Below are positions 52,701 to 60,160 of a stretch of DNA of 64,000 bases, piece by piece. Location of the stretch: positions 25,087,819 through 25,151,818 of the forward strand of contig NW_024881316.1 in the NCBI RefSeq assembly GCF_018691265.1. The letters are read 5' to 3'. Origin of the DNA: Tyto alba (taxonomy: Eukaryota > Chordata > Aves > Strigiformes > Tytonidae). The position numbers were made by a program, and so were the translations under genes. The notes below the pieces were generated by a model. It made no database searches, had not been told where the DNA came from, and saw only the letters and a program-made list of their open reading frames with translations. Positions within the stretch are counted from its first letter, which is position 1. Every line of letters begins with the position of its first letter.

Positions 52701-55700
52701 TGTGCTCTATGAAACGAGACAAGCTATAATTCTTGCCATGCATTTTTTTCAGGATCTTTGAAGTTACACTTTGCACGCCTCTTGTAATCATCACAACTTC
52801 TGGGGAGCAACTACACAGAAATCTAGTATTGTAAGAAAGCACACTTTTCTATTAAGACTGCTTTTATCAACTTTCTGCTCCAAAAGAGAGTGACAACTTA
52901 AACTGGAAATTGATCCATACAGAAACTGCTGTCCATTTTCTATAGCTCTTCAAAGAAATTCCAAATTTGCCACAAACCTTCTTTTCATCTACTCAGATAA
53001 CCAAAGACTGAATTTGACGCTTGGGAACACAATGCAAAATTAATCTATTTCACTTTTGGAAAGGCAGACAGATTAAGCATTTGTCAGATCGACAAATGTG
53101 TGGTAACTAAATGAGCACAAGTAATGCAGCTTAAATCACAGCAGTATTATGTTTGTAAAAAAATGCTAGCATGAGAGACATACCTGAAGATTTGCTTCAC
53201 CAGATCTTTCATTGTCATCGGTTCTTACCAAATCAGAATGACAATCTTCTTCAGCTTCTGCCTAGTAGAGAGCAGTCAGATGTGATTATAGAGTCTGCAT
53301 AAGTCCCTAAGCACATTCACGAAGCACAACTGTCATGGACACACATTCAAAGAAATGTAAGTGTATTCCTCTTTTCCCCATCCTACCCACCTACCCCAGA
53401 GATCAATCTTAATTAATGATAAAAATTAATCTTACAATTATTGGATTGTTGCACTTCCCTATTAACCCAGTGAAGTTTGGTTTAGCATTTCAGTCACATC
53501 AATCCAACACAGATTAGTTCCATATCCCTTGAAGGCTTACGCGCATCAGTACACTGCCATAATACCTGAATAAATACACTCAGTGTCCAAGTCAAAGCAC
53601 AGAACCAAAGATTCAGTATTAAACAGTAGTGTGCTTCATACAAGAAATTAAAATTTAATCACTATCTTCTCATCTTAAAGATAACCAGTAGTTTTGATTT
53701 GCTTAATATTTACAAAAGCACAAAAGACTCGTGCTTTGCCTAACAATAGATACTTTATGAAAATTATAGGACAATATGGGCAATCTCAAAAACTACATGT
53801 GAAACTAAACAAGAAATGTATTGTAAAAGAAATAAAAAGCTAGCATGAGAGCTTGACAGCTGGTTTTATTTACAGTACTACTGTGAGGCAGATTAAACAA
53901 ATAAGACCTTAAATAAAAACTCTAACTAAACTTAAGAGTGCTCTACATAGGAATTAGACAGTTAGTTTAAGAGCAAAACTTAAAAAAAGACACAAATGAA
54001 TTCTCATTGTGAAATATACTGAGATTTCTGGAATCTATACTAAAACAAAGGAAAACTAATCCTGAGCATCAGTGACGAACCACTAAAATAACAACAGCAG
54101 CAAGATGCCCATCAGGGAAAAAAAACCTTAACAAAGACTAAGCCATTTGTTTACAGTTCTTCCTGCAGCTAAATCATCCCAGTTTTCCTACCATTCTGTG
54201 CTGAAATTCACATCTATAGTTCTGCAAGTACATAATGCAAAGTCAGATTATAAAAAGGTAAACCTGGCATTAAGATTACGACAGCTACTTACAGAAGTTT
54301 TGTTTCCCAATCCTTCCTATTGTAGATAGTGCTCAAGGACTTCAAGTGACATTCTGTCAGTGAGATTCTTCCAAGTTCTTGTAAAGAAATTTCTATCTCC
54401 GGCACAATCAAAGTGCAGAAATCAAAGCATTCTTGTATTCAGAAAATTTATAAAATTTTCATAGCATCTGGAAGTTCATGATCAAACTACAGAACACTGG
54501 CAAACCTGTTGGGAAGGCAACGTTTAATCTCTTTGTCTTGATGACAAGCACCTCCCAGAGTTCAGCTGCAGCACTCTGGTTCTCCAGATGACCACAAAGT
54601 TACTGGCTCGTCATCCGTAAATGTGTTTTCACTGCTGTCTCAGTCAATTTATGTTTTACAATCGATAATGCAGATAGTGTTGGTTGGTTAAAGCAAACAG
54701 ATACTGTATCTGTTTCTACCCTCTGATTTTAAGGCTGTACATTTTTAATTTCTTGGTGAAGAAAACAGGTAAACCAAACGCTCCAAAGCGCCAGCAACAA
54801 TAAATCTGAGCAAGAAATAAATTAGTTAGAACTTTCATGGGTTTTGATTCCAGAATTTGATTGCAGGCAGTTAATGTCCTAGCAGTTACAGTCCTACCAT
54901 TTTATTTTAGCATCTAGGGATTATGTCTATGCTGGCCAAACAGAGATAGCCCAGGAGCAAGCCAGCACTGAAATGGATGTCTTTAAGTGCATTATTATGG
55001 CACTGGGCTGACACAAATAAGGCCTACCTCTGCCTGCACAGAGTTCAAGGCATTTGGCTTGTAGCTCACTTATGTCCAGCCAGCTCTCAGTCTGGGCAGA
55101 ACAAGCCTGGTTTTATCTGCAAACTGCAGAAACTAGTAATTTATAAACTAAATCAACACCCTATCTTCTTGTGCATAAAGGCACGCCCATTTAACTTGTG
55201 AAGTCTGTAAATAAATTAAGAGTTAAAATTATTTAGAAGGCTATGAAGCTGGCTGAAGTTTACCTTCTGCTCAAAAACTCTGTGTTTTGGTAATCTGTTC
55301 AAGGGTCTTGATTTTCCTCCCCTCACCTCTGTGCTCTATTTCTCCTTCATTTCTGAGTCACAGTTAGTCATGGTTCTGGACCAACTGCTTCCTAAATGTC
55401 ATTCAATGCTCTTTAAATCTTAAATATGCTCTCGATTCAAACAAAAAATACACCATACCATACTATGAAGACCTAGTCCACAGCCTAAAAGCTGTCAAAA
55501 AACATCATGAAGCTGTTTACAACCAAAGTTTTGAGTTCTGACATTACCTCCTCTATACTGAATGCATGTGTGATCTGAAGTCTCTCATATCAAAGGTTTG
55601 TCTTCTGGCAGCAGGGTCAGCGTAAGTGACCATCTCTCTACATTTACCAGTAAAACAATTCATTCACATTGCTACTGTACGGCTAACTCGACTGGAAAAT

Positions 55701-57192
55701 TGATCTCTATTTACAACTTTTCTGCTATTTATTTGATCTGATGAAACCCTACGGTTTTCCTAGAACAAATGACTAAACACAGGTACGGCTGAAGCAAGGA
55801 TTTTCACTAGCAGACAATTCACCAGACCACACCAGGTTGTAACTTGCATAAACTGGCTCCTTGCCACCACTCTGACAATACTTAAATTGTAGCTATAGTT
55901 TCTAAAGTTCACAGAACATTATACTGTAACCACTACTTAGTGGATAAATCTAGCCTGTTCATCTTTATGCCATTGCCCTTCCTCCTGCTACAAGCCAGCT
56001 GTCACATGGAACAGTGACTATCCTGCTTGAAACTGAGACATCCGTAGTGTGTACTGATCAGCTCAAATAATCAGCTCATGAGAAAAGTGGTAGCCAGTCA
56101 AGTCACCAAAAGGTCAATATGTCAAAGGTAAACATCTGAATTAGACTGCAACCTGTAAAAAGAAGTCAGCAGAATAATCTGATTCTGATTTGTTTGCAAA
56201 GCTTTAGAAATCATCTGCCACATGGAAAACTAGTTTATTTGCACAGCTTAGTTTTAGTTGTTTTGCAATCAACAGTCGCACGCTGATTTCCTCAGAGCAC
56301 AACAATCACTTACTAAACTGTAATGTCAAGTCCTTTAACAGTTCAGATCTTTGTTTCAGCAAAACAATGTCAAGATCAGAAACAGTTCAAAGTTGACTGT
56401 CACCAGTTGAACGGGGCTACATGTGAACTGTACAGAACTAAGGGAGAAGCAAGCACGACACAGCAAAACGGTGACTGACAGCTAACATTCTTCTTGGCTT
56501 TATAAGAAAATAAGGAAGTCACTCCGTATTTCTGCCAGTGTGGTAGAAGCAACACTGTGTTCAAAAATAACAGTTTTAAACACAGCGGTAAAGCGTTTTA
56601 AGAGCTCTTGAATAATATAAATGGGTTAACTTCAAATCACCAAGTTCTCATCATGGATACTTCAATCCATATCGAGGTGCAGTCAGAAAGGCAATACTGA
56701 ACCAAACAACATTTCTGATACCTTAAATCACAAACTCAAGTAAGTTTACGTTTACGTTACCAAGTGACTTTATGCCATCTGCTTTCTTGAGGAAAGCCAG
56801 GGAAAGGTAGGGCACGCTAATCTGTGATGACACAGGGATTTGTCCGGGTGTCTCTAGGGACAGCTACATCGGTCCTGAAGCAAGCAGCCCCACTCGCCAG
56901 CCCAAAACCCTCTGCGGAAGACGGTCGATGCCTCCTTGCGGAGCAGCGACCCCGGGGCAGGATGAGGGCCGGGACGGCGGCACACTTCCCGGTGGCACCG
57001 CCGGCGGCACGGCGAGGGGGCCGCTCCTCCCGCCCCTCCCAAGCCCCCCGGCGGCGGCGGGGCGGGGACGGGCCGCCCTCCGTCTGCACCTGCCGCGGCT
57101 GCCGAGCCCCCCCCCCCCCCCCCCCCCCCGCCACCGCCTCCCCCCGGCCCAGGCCGCGGCGGGGAGCAGGGCCCGGCCGTCCCGCTCACCAT
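37599..57192 (-). CDS. FBXO9: FBXO9, F-box only protein 9 (SCF ubiquitin-ligase receptor)
   Basis: Thirteen coding exons on the minus strand (listed separately) join with consistent phases into 435 codons plus TAA, close to the 437-447 residues of human isoforms. Residues 1-80 are acidic then Ser-rich ([17 protein letters not shown]). Residues 81-116 hold the TPR/MIT-like helix pair [15 protein letters not shown]...[16 protein letters not shown]. The F-box is at about 177-217 ([15 protein letters not shown]...[16 protein letters not shown]). The rest is the conserved FBXO9/Hrt3-type C-terminal domain, with [28 protein letters not shown] and [21 protein letters not shown]. As known for the family, the F-box binds SKP1 to join CUL1-RBX1; human FBXO9 marks TEL2 and TTI1 for degradation after CK2 phosphorylation. 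The gene starts in a CpG island divergent to CILK1. No frameshift or stop was found. Confidence 0.97.
38977..39131 (-). CDS. FBXO9: FBXO9 coding exon 12
   Basis: It starts after TTTGTACAG and ends before GTAAGT. It encodes [17 protein letters not shown], then [20 protein letters not shown] and HSCHITYK (residues 349-400), closely matching the human C-terminal domain. Confidence 0.96.
39877..39970 (-). CDS. FBXO9: FBXO9 coding exon 11
   Basis: It starts after CTTTCCAG and ends GAG before GTAGGT. It encodes [20 protein letters not shown] and [11 protein letters not shown] (residues 317-348), phase 0 at its 3' end. Confidence 0.96.
40744..40839 (-). CDS. FBXO9: FBXO9 coding exon 10
   Basis: It starts after TTTTTGCAG and encodes [20 protein letters not shown] and [13 protein letters not shown] (residues 285-317). 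The donor is GTTATTG, with T instead of A at position +3, a weak match to the consensus. The continuing protein homology makes it secure. Confidence 0.94.
40904..40962. repeat. T-rich / (GTTT)n repeat in FBXO9 intron 9
   Basis: 'gttttgttgtgggtttttg' is followed by a T18 run and then four GTTT units to 40962. On the FBXO9 transcript it reads CAAA units followed by poly-A. Confidence 0.9.
41911..42001 (-). CDS. FBXO9: FBXO9 coding exon 9
   Basis: It starts after TTCTCTAG and ends ATTACAG before GTAGAAC. It encodes [20 protein letters not shown] and [10 protein letters not shown] (residues 255-285). Confidence 0.96.
42294..42412 (-). CDS. FBXO9: FBXO9 coding exon 8
   Basis: It starts after TTTTCATTAG and ends CGATG before GTAAGG. 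It encodes [20 protein letters not shown] and [20 protein letters not shown] (residues 215-255), the region just after the F-box. Confidence 0.96.
42927..42952. repeat. A26 homopolymer in FBXO9 intron 7
   Basis: A run of 26 A on the + strand; the FBXO9 transcript carries U26 here, between coding exons 7 and 8. No element body is attached. Confidence 0.9.
43097..43211 (-). CDS. FBXO9: FBXO9 coding exon 7 (F-box)
   Basis: It starts after CTCTTTGCAG and ends GCCAG before GTACTG. It encodes almost the whole F-box: [39 protein letters not shown] (residues 177-215). The LP at the start, the hydrophobic helix residues and the LSLVCR segment are the SKP1-binding signature. Confidence 0.97.
43212..45970 (-). 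other. FBXO9 intron 6
   Basis: A 2.8-kb AT-rich intron between exons 6 and 7. Apart from the hairpin at 43323-43358 and short A-rich runs (about 44759-44780 and 45270-45285), no element was recognised. Confidence 0.75.
43323..43358. repeat. Perfect 15-bp inverted repeat with 6-base loop
   Basis: TTTTGTTCCCTGGTA, loop GCCAGA, then TACCAGGGAACAAAA. It lies in FBXO9 intron 6, about 110 bases upstream of the F-box exon on the transcript. Confidence 0.95.
45971..46101 (-). CDS. FBXO9: FBXO9 coding exon 6
   Basis: It starts after CCTTTTCTAG and ends TCTCAG before GTATGAG. It encodes [40 protein letters not shown] and HIS (residues 133-177), the acidic and helical linker before the F-box. Confidence 0.96.
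46696..47531 (-). mobile_element. CR1 LINE, 5'-truncated, in FBXO9 intron 5
   Basis: The + strand begins 'gaatcatagaatcattcaggttggagaagacc', the complement of a CR1 3' end. It runs into the complement of the ORF2 C-terminus, whose minus-strand frame 47043-47513 reads [37 protein letters not shown], then [20 protein letters not shown] and [10 protein letters not shown]. The bases between 'KVLV' and 'QQCAQVA' are shortened relative to the usual CR1 protein, so the frame survives by chance. It inserted in the same orientation as FBXO9. Confidence 0.95.
48595..48694 (-). CDS. FBXO9: FBXO9 coding exon 5
   Basis: It starts after TTTATTTTCAG and ends GAGGTG before GTAAGT. It encodes [20 protein letters not shown] and [13 protein letters not shown] (residues 100-133), the second helix of the TPR/MIT-like unit. 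With the next exon it gives GKRCVEDN, where human has GNSYIEDN. Confidence 0.95.
48695..51559 (-). other. FBXO9 intron 4
   Basis: A 2.9-kb intron without recognised genes or CR1. It carries a (CAAA)n tract at 51101-51124. Confidence 0.75.
51094..51124. repeat. A7 plus (CAAA)6 repeat in FBXO9 intron 4
   Basis: Seven A followed by six CAAA units on the + strand. The FBXO9 transcript reads TTTG units here. Confidence 0.9.
51560..51617 (-). CDS. FBXO9: FBXO9 coding exon 4
   Basis: A 58-base exon after TTATTGTGCAG, ending TATGAAG before GTAATA. It encodes [19 protein letters not shown] (residues 81-99), the first helix of the TPR/MIT-like unit. Confidence 0.95.
52058..52216 (-). CDS. FBXO9: FBXO9 coding exon 3
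   Basis: It starts after GACTTTTTAG and ends GAAAAG before GTACAAG. It encodes [20 protein letters not shown], a Ser/Pro-rich stretch, then [10 protein letters not shown] (residues 28-80), phase 0 at both ends. Confidence 0.95.
52217..53183 (-). other. FBXO9 intron 2
   Basis: A 1-kb AT-rich intron; no element was recognised. Confidence 0.8.
53184..53261 (-). CDS. FBXO9: FBXO9 coding exon 2
   Basis: It starts after CTCTACTAG and ends CTTCAG before GTATGT, 78 bases, phase 0 at both ends. It encodes [26 protein letters not shown] (residues 2-27), matching human [10 protein letters not shown] after the initiator Met. Confidence 0.95.
53262..57189 (-). other. FBXO9 intron 1
   Basis: A 3.9-kb intron. 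Its 5' end lies in the CpG island and includes a 23-base G run on the FBXO9 strand (57107-57129). The remainder is AT-rich with no recognised element. Confidence 0.75.
57107..57129. repeat. C23 run (G23 on the FBXO9 strand)
   Basis: An uninterrupted run of 23 C on the + strand begins 60 bases inside FBXO9 intron 1. Its length may be uncertain because homopolymers sequence poorly. Confidence 0.9.
57190..57192 (-). CDS. FBXO9: FBXO9 coding exon 1 (initiator codon only)
   Basis: On the minus strand GCCGGCAGC-ATG is followed immediately by the donor GTGAGC. Joined to exon 2 it gives ATG-GCA-GAA-GCT, or MAEAEEDCH, the known FBXO9 N-terminus. A at -3 and G at +4 in the spliced message form a good initiation context. 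Confidence 0.88.
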
Positions 57193-57288
57193 GCTGCCGG
57201 CGCTCAGGCGGCGCTGTCCCGTCCCGGGGGTCTGGGCCCCCCCCCTCCCCGCTCGGTCCGTGTTTCCTCCCCGCGGAGGGGGGGAAAA

Positions 57289-57360
57289 TTAGCAGAGTTC
57301 TCGGTCGGAGAAGCGCACCACGCAGCGGGAGTAACTGCGGGCCCTGCGTACGGCAGCCAT
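57289..57360 (-). other. Possible upstream ORF in FBXO9 5' leader
   Basis: A 23-codon frame (MAAVRRARS... ending ELC-TAA) starts at an AAG-ATG-G that is also a YY1-like motif, 97 bases upstream of the main ATG. It matters only if transcription starts upstream of 57360. Confidence 0.35.
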
Positions 57361-57552
57361 CTTCCCGGCGAGTGAGGGGCAGGCGGGCCGGGAGCAGCGG
57401 AGACACGCGACCAGACAAACCCGCAAGGTCGGAGCGCCGCCCGACGCACGGGCCGCTCGCAGGCGCGGGCGCTGGCAGCGCGGACTACCCGCCCCAGCGT
57501 GCACCGCGGCCCCGCGGCGGCTCTCCCGCTTGCCGCGGTGCGGCGCGCTGCC

Positions 57553-57568
57553 TGCTGGGAAGCGTAGT
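57553..57568 (-). promoter_or_regulatory. ZNF143-type site 1 (ACTACG..TTCCCAGCA)
   Basis: The minus strand reads ACTACGCTTCCCAGCA, close to the ACTACAATTCCCAGCATGC element bound by ZNF143/THAP11 at many CpG-island promoters. Confidence 0.7.
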
Positions 57569-57648
57569 CCCCGGCCGACACTCCCGTGGGCTGCGGCCGC
57601 GCCGGCTGCGCCCCCCGGGCCCGTCCTGCCCGGCGGCGGAGCGGAGGC

Positions 57649-57664
57649 TGCCGGGAAGTGTAGT
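57649..57664 (-). promoter_or_regulatory. ZNF143-type site 2 (ACTACA..TTCCCGGCA)
   Basis: The minus strand reads ACTACACTTCCCGGCA, a second copy in the same orientation exactly 96 bases from the first, differing at a few positions. Confidence 0.68.
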
Positions 57665-57960
57665 CCCCCACCCCCCCCCGGGCGGCCCGCCCAGCAGATG
57701 GCCTCGCCGCCCCGCAGGGTTTGCCGTTGCGTCCGGCCTCCGCTGCCGCGCTTGAAGCCCGGCCCGGCTCTCCGCTGCCGGTTCGGGTGCGGGAGCCGGG
57801 GAAAGGCGGCCATGTCCGGGCCCCCGGGACGGCCTCCCGCCCCCTCGGTGCGGCCCCTCGGCCCGGTGTCAGCAGGAGCGGGGCTCGGTGTGGGAGCCGC
57901 CATTTCCGCTGCGACCGTGGTCAGACCGGGGCCTCGTTGCAGACAGATTCAAAACCGGGT

Positions 57961-59470
57961 AACAAAGGAGCGGTTAGTACCGCAGCTGTATAGATAATAA
58001 TGTAGTTGAGATCATGTGAATCTCGTGGTCCCTTGTACTGTGCCTCCTCAGCTCCGTGAACAGTCATTATATGACTCTCTGTATGTATACTGTCTGTATA
58101 CCTCATAAAGTAGGACTAAAACCATTTTTTACAACTGTATTACAGTCTGTTTTCCAGAAGAAAACCACGCATATGGGTGACCTGTGAACCCTTACCCATA
58201 TCTACCGCCCGGAATGTTTTTTAGGAGCGAAAGGAGGTACGTGTCTGTTCTGGAGAAGGGCTGAGGCTCGGGCAGCAGGAGCAGCCCGTGGGGAAGGCGG
58301 CTGTGGCCGGAGGGGATGCAGGGGCTGCGGGAACTGGCACCAGTGGTGGGTTTCAAATCCCGATGGCTGTAGGGCCGCTCTGTGGAGCGGGGAGCGTGGA
58401 GCGTGGGCGGCGAGGGGGCTGTCTGACGGATGGGGTGCCGCTCCCTGGCTGGGCGGTGGGGGTGGGAGGGCTGGGGGAAGCCTCCGGGTGCCGGCGTGGC
58501 GCACTGGTGGGCCCTGTGTGAATAGCTGAGGTAACAGCAGTGCCGCCGAGGTTTTGAGATGTTTATCATGGATACCTCTGGTTATTTTTAATGCTACTGC
58601 TTGTTTGGGGTTGGAGTCAAAGCTGCCACGCTTTTCTCCTGCCTGCGTGTGTGTCTCTTCTGGAGGCAATGAAGCCCTGCCTGTAGCAACAGAAAACCAG
58701 AGTACTACAGCTGTCACTGGGCTGCGTACTAATAAGTGTTTATGCATGTGAGATAGAATAGGGATGGCTTAAAGCATCAGTCTCTTCTGACTAAGTGTGC
58801 GCTGCTCCCTCTGGCTTCACTGAGAGTCATGCATGTCCCGAGGAGGGAATTTAATTCTCTTATTATTCTTTTTTTAAGAAATGTAAATGTTCCAAAGACC
58901 AGCCTCCTTAGATATGGGGGGGTTGAGGCATCCAGGGATTTTTGGAGTTCCTTCACACCTCTTTTAACGAATTAATGTCTTGTCAAATAAGTGTATTTCA
59001 CTGTAGAATTCACTGACATAACATCCCCTGAGGCTTGCAAGCATCAGGAAGTAACTCAGTGCTTTACTTCTAAAACCTAAATGAAGAAGTATAATAATAA
59101 GCTAGGATTTGTCGAATCATTATTGCAGTTGGATCTGATGATCAACTGCTTGAGCCCAATTTTTTTGTTCCTCATTTCCCAGTTCCTGCACACCCTGTGT
59201 GTCATAACCTGACCCCGCTAGAGCTGGGGAGAGCTTCTGGTGCTCAAGTGAGGAAGGCTCAGTCCCTCTGGGCTGCAGTTAAAACGTCGATATTCTTGCT
59301 GGGCATTCACCACTGGGTATTTCTGCATTCCAGTTTTGTTATTTAAACCAGTTTTGTTATTTAAACTCTTCTCAGGGATGCGAGAGAGGCCATTTATTGA
59401 GGAGTTTTTATTATTTTTAATTACGTTACAGCCCAGCTCAGCCACAGTCCCTTCTCTGGCAGCAGCGGTG
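57961..59470. other. Region between the two CpG islands
   Basis: AT-rich at both ends with a G-rich section at about 58225-58520. No gene was recognised. A GAG-GTACGT donor-like site at about 58237 could end a noncoding CILK1 exon, but nothing else supports it. A 19-base direct duplication (ccagttttgttatttaaa) lies at 59331-59367. Confidence 0.5.
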
Positions 59471-60160
59471 CTGTGCTGCCCGGCTGTCCCCTTGCCTCTT
59501 CCCCCTGACAGCCGCCCGCTTTTGGGGGGAAACCCTTAAACCCTGCCCGGAGGACCGGGTCCCCCGCCGGGGGACCGGCCGGCCGGAGGGGAGGGGAGCG
59601 GGGCCCCGGCCTAGCGGCCCGCTCGGTCGCTGTCGTGGGGCGTTATCCCCCTGCGGGGAGCCCGCCCGGGGCCGGGGGCGCGGCCCGGGGCCGCAGCTCG
59701 TCCGGGGCGGCGGCGGCTGCGCCGAGGGGCCGCGGTGGCGGCCGCCGGGGGCGGCTCGGCCGCAGCGCCGCCATTAGCGGCCTCTGGCGCGGCGGCCGCC
59801 GGAGGGAAAAGCCGAAGGCCGTGAGTACCGCTGGGCGCGGTGATGGCCGCCCCGGGAGCCGCTCCCGCCCGCCCACGCCGCGGGGAGCCCTGGGCCGGGG
59901 GGTGGGAGCAGTGTTTTAGCGCGACGAGTGAGGGGAGCGGGGTTCCTCGCGTGTGCCGGCGCCGCGGCTGGAACCGCTCACCGCCTGGGCGTGAAGGCCG
60001 GGAGGGCGCCGCGACCCCGCGTGTCGTGGCGGGCAGGCGCGCGCGGTGGGTCGCCGCCCCGGGCCCTCCCGATGCTCCTGCCTTGGGTTGCAGGTCGCGG
60101 CGCGCCCCCGGAGCCTTTGCTAACGAGCATAAAGAGCAGCTGCTGGGGCAGCATCGATTG
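59471..60160 (+). promoter_or_regulatory. Second CpG island, probable CILK1 promoter and 5' noncoding exon
   Basis: About 700 bases of very high G+C and CpG, with GC boxes (ggggcgg-like) and a GCCGCCAT YY1-like motif at about 59766. A strong donor, AAGGCC-GTGAGTACC, marks 59820 as the likely end of a noncoding first exon of CILK1, whose coding start lies 3.5 kb downstream. The upstream frame of 94 codons crossing it is a composition effect. Human CILK1 and FBXO9 are known to be divergent neighbours sharing a promoter region. Confidence 0.65.

Larger units (their letters stand above)
56880..57960. promoter_or_regulatory. CpG island, FBXO9 promoter (divergent side facing CILK1)
   Basis: About 1.1 kb is very rich in G+C and CpG in contrast to AT-rich flanks. 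It contains the FBXO9 start codon. Two ZNF143-type sites lie at 57553 and 57649. YY1-like ATGGC(G/T/C)GCC motifs oriented with the minus strand occur at about 57350-57362, 57808-57816 and 57895-57906. There is no TATA box. The FBXO9 transcription start probably lies between 57360 and 57910; the exact site cannot be read from sequence. Confidence 0.85.

Noticed and set aside
56817..57997. Many overlapping open frames up to 275 codons on both strands in the FBXO9 CpG island
   Set aside because: High GC content removes stop codons. The translations are Pro/Arg/Gly/Ala-rich, unlike any known protein, and overlap a promoter and a verified exon boundary.
58202..58747. 181-codon minus-strand frame between the CpG islands
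   Set aside because: Pro/His/Arg/Ser-rich, overlaps another long frame on the same strand and has no known domain.
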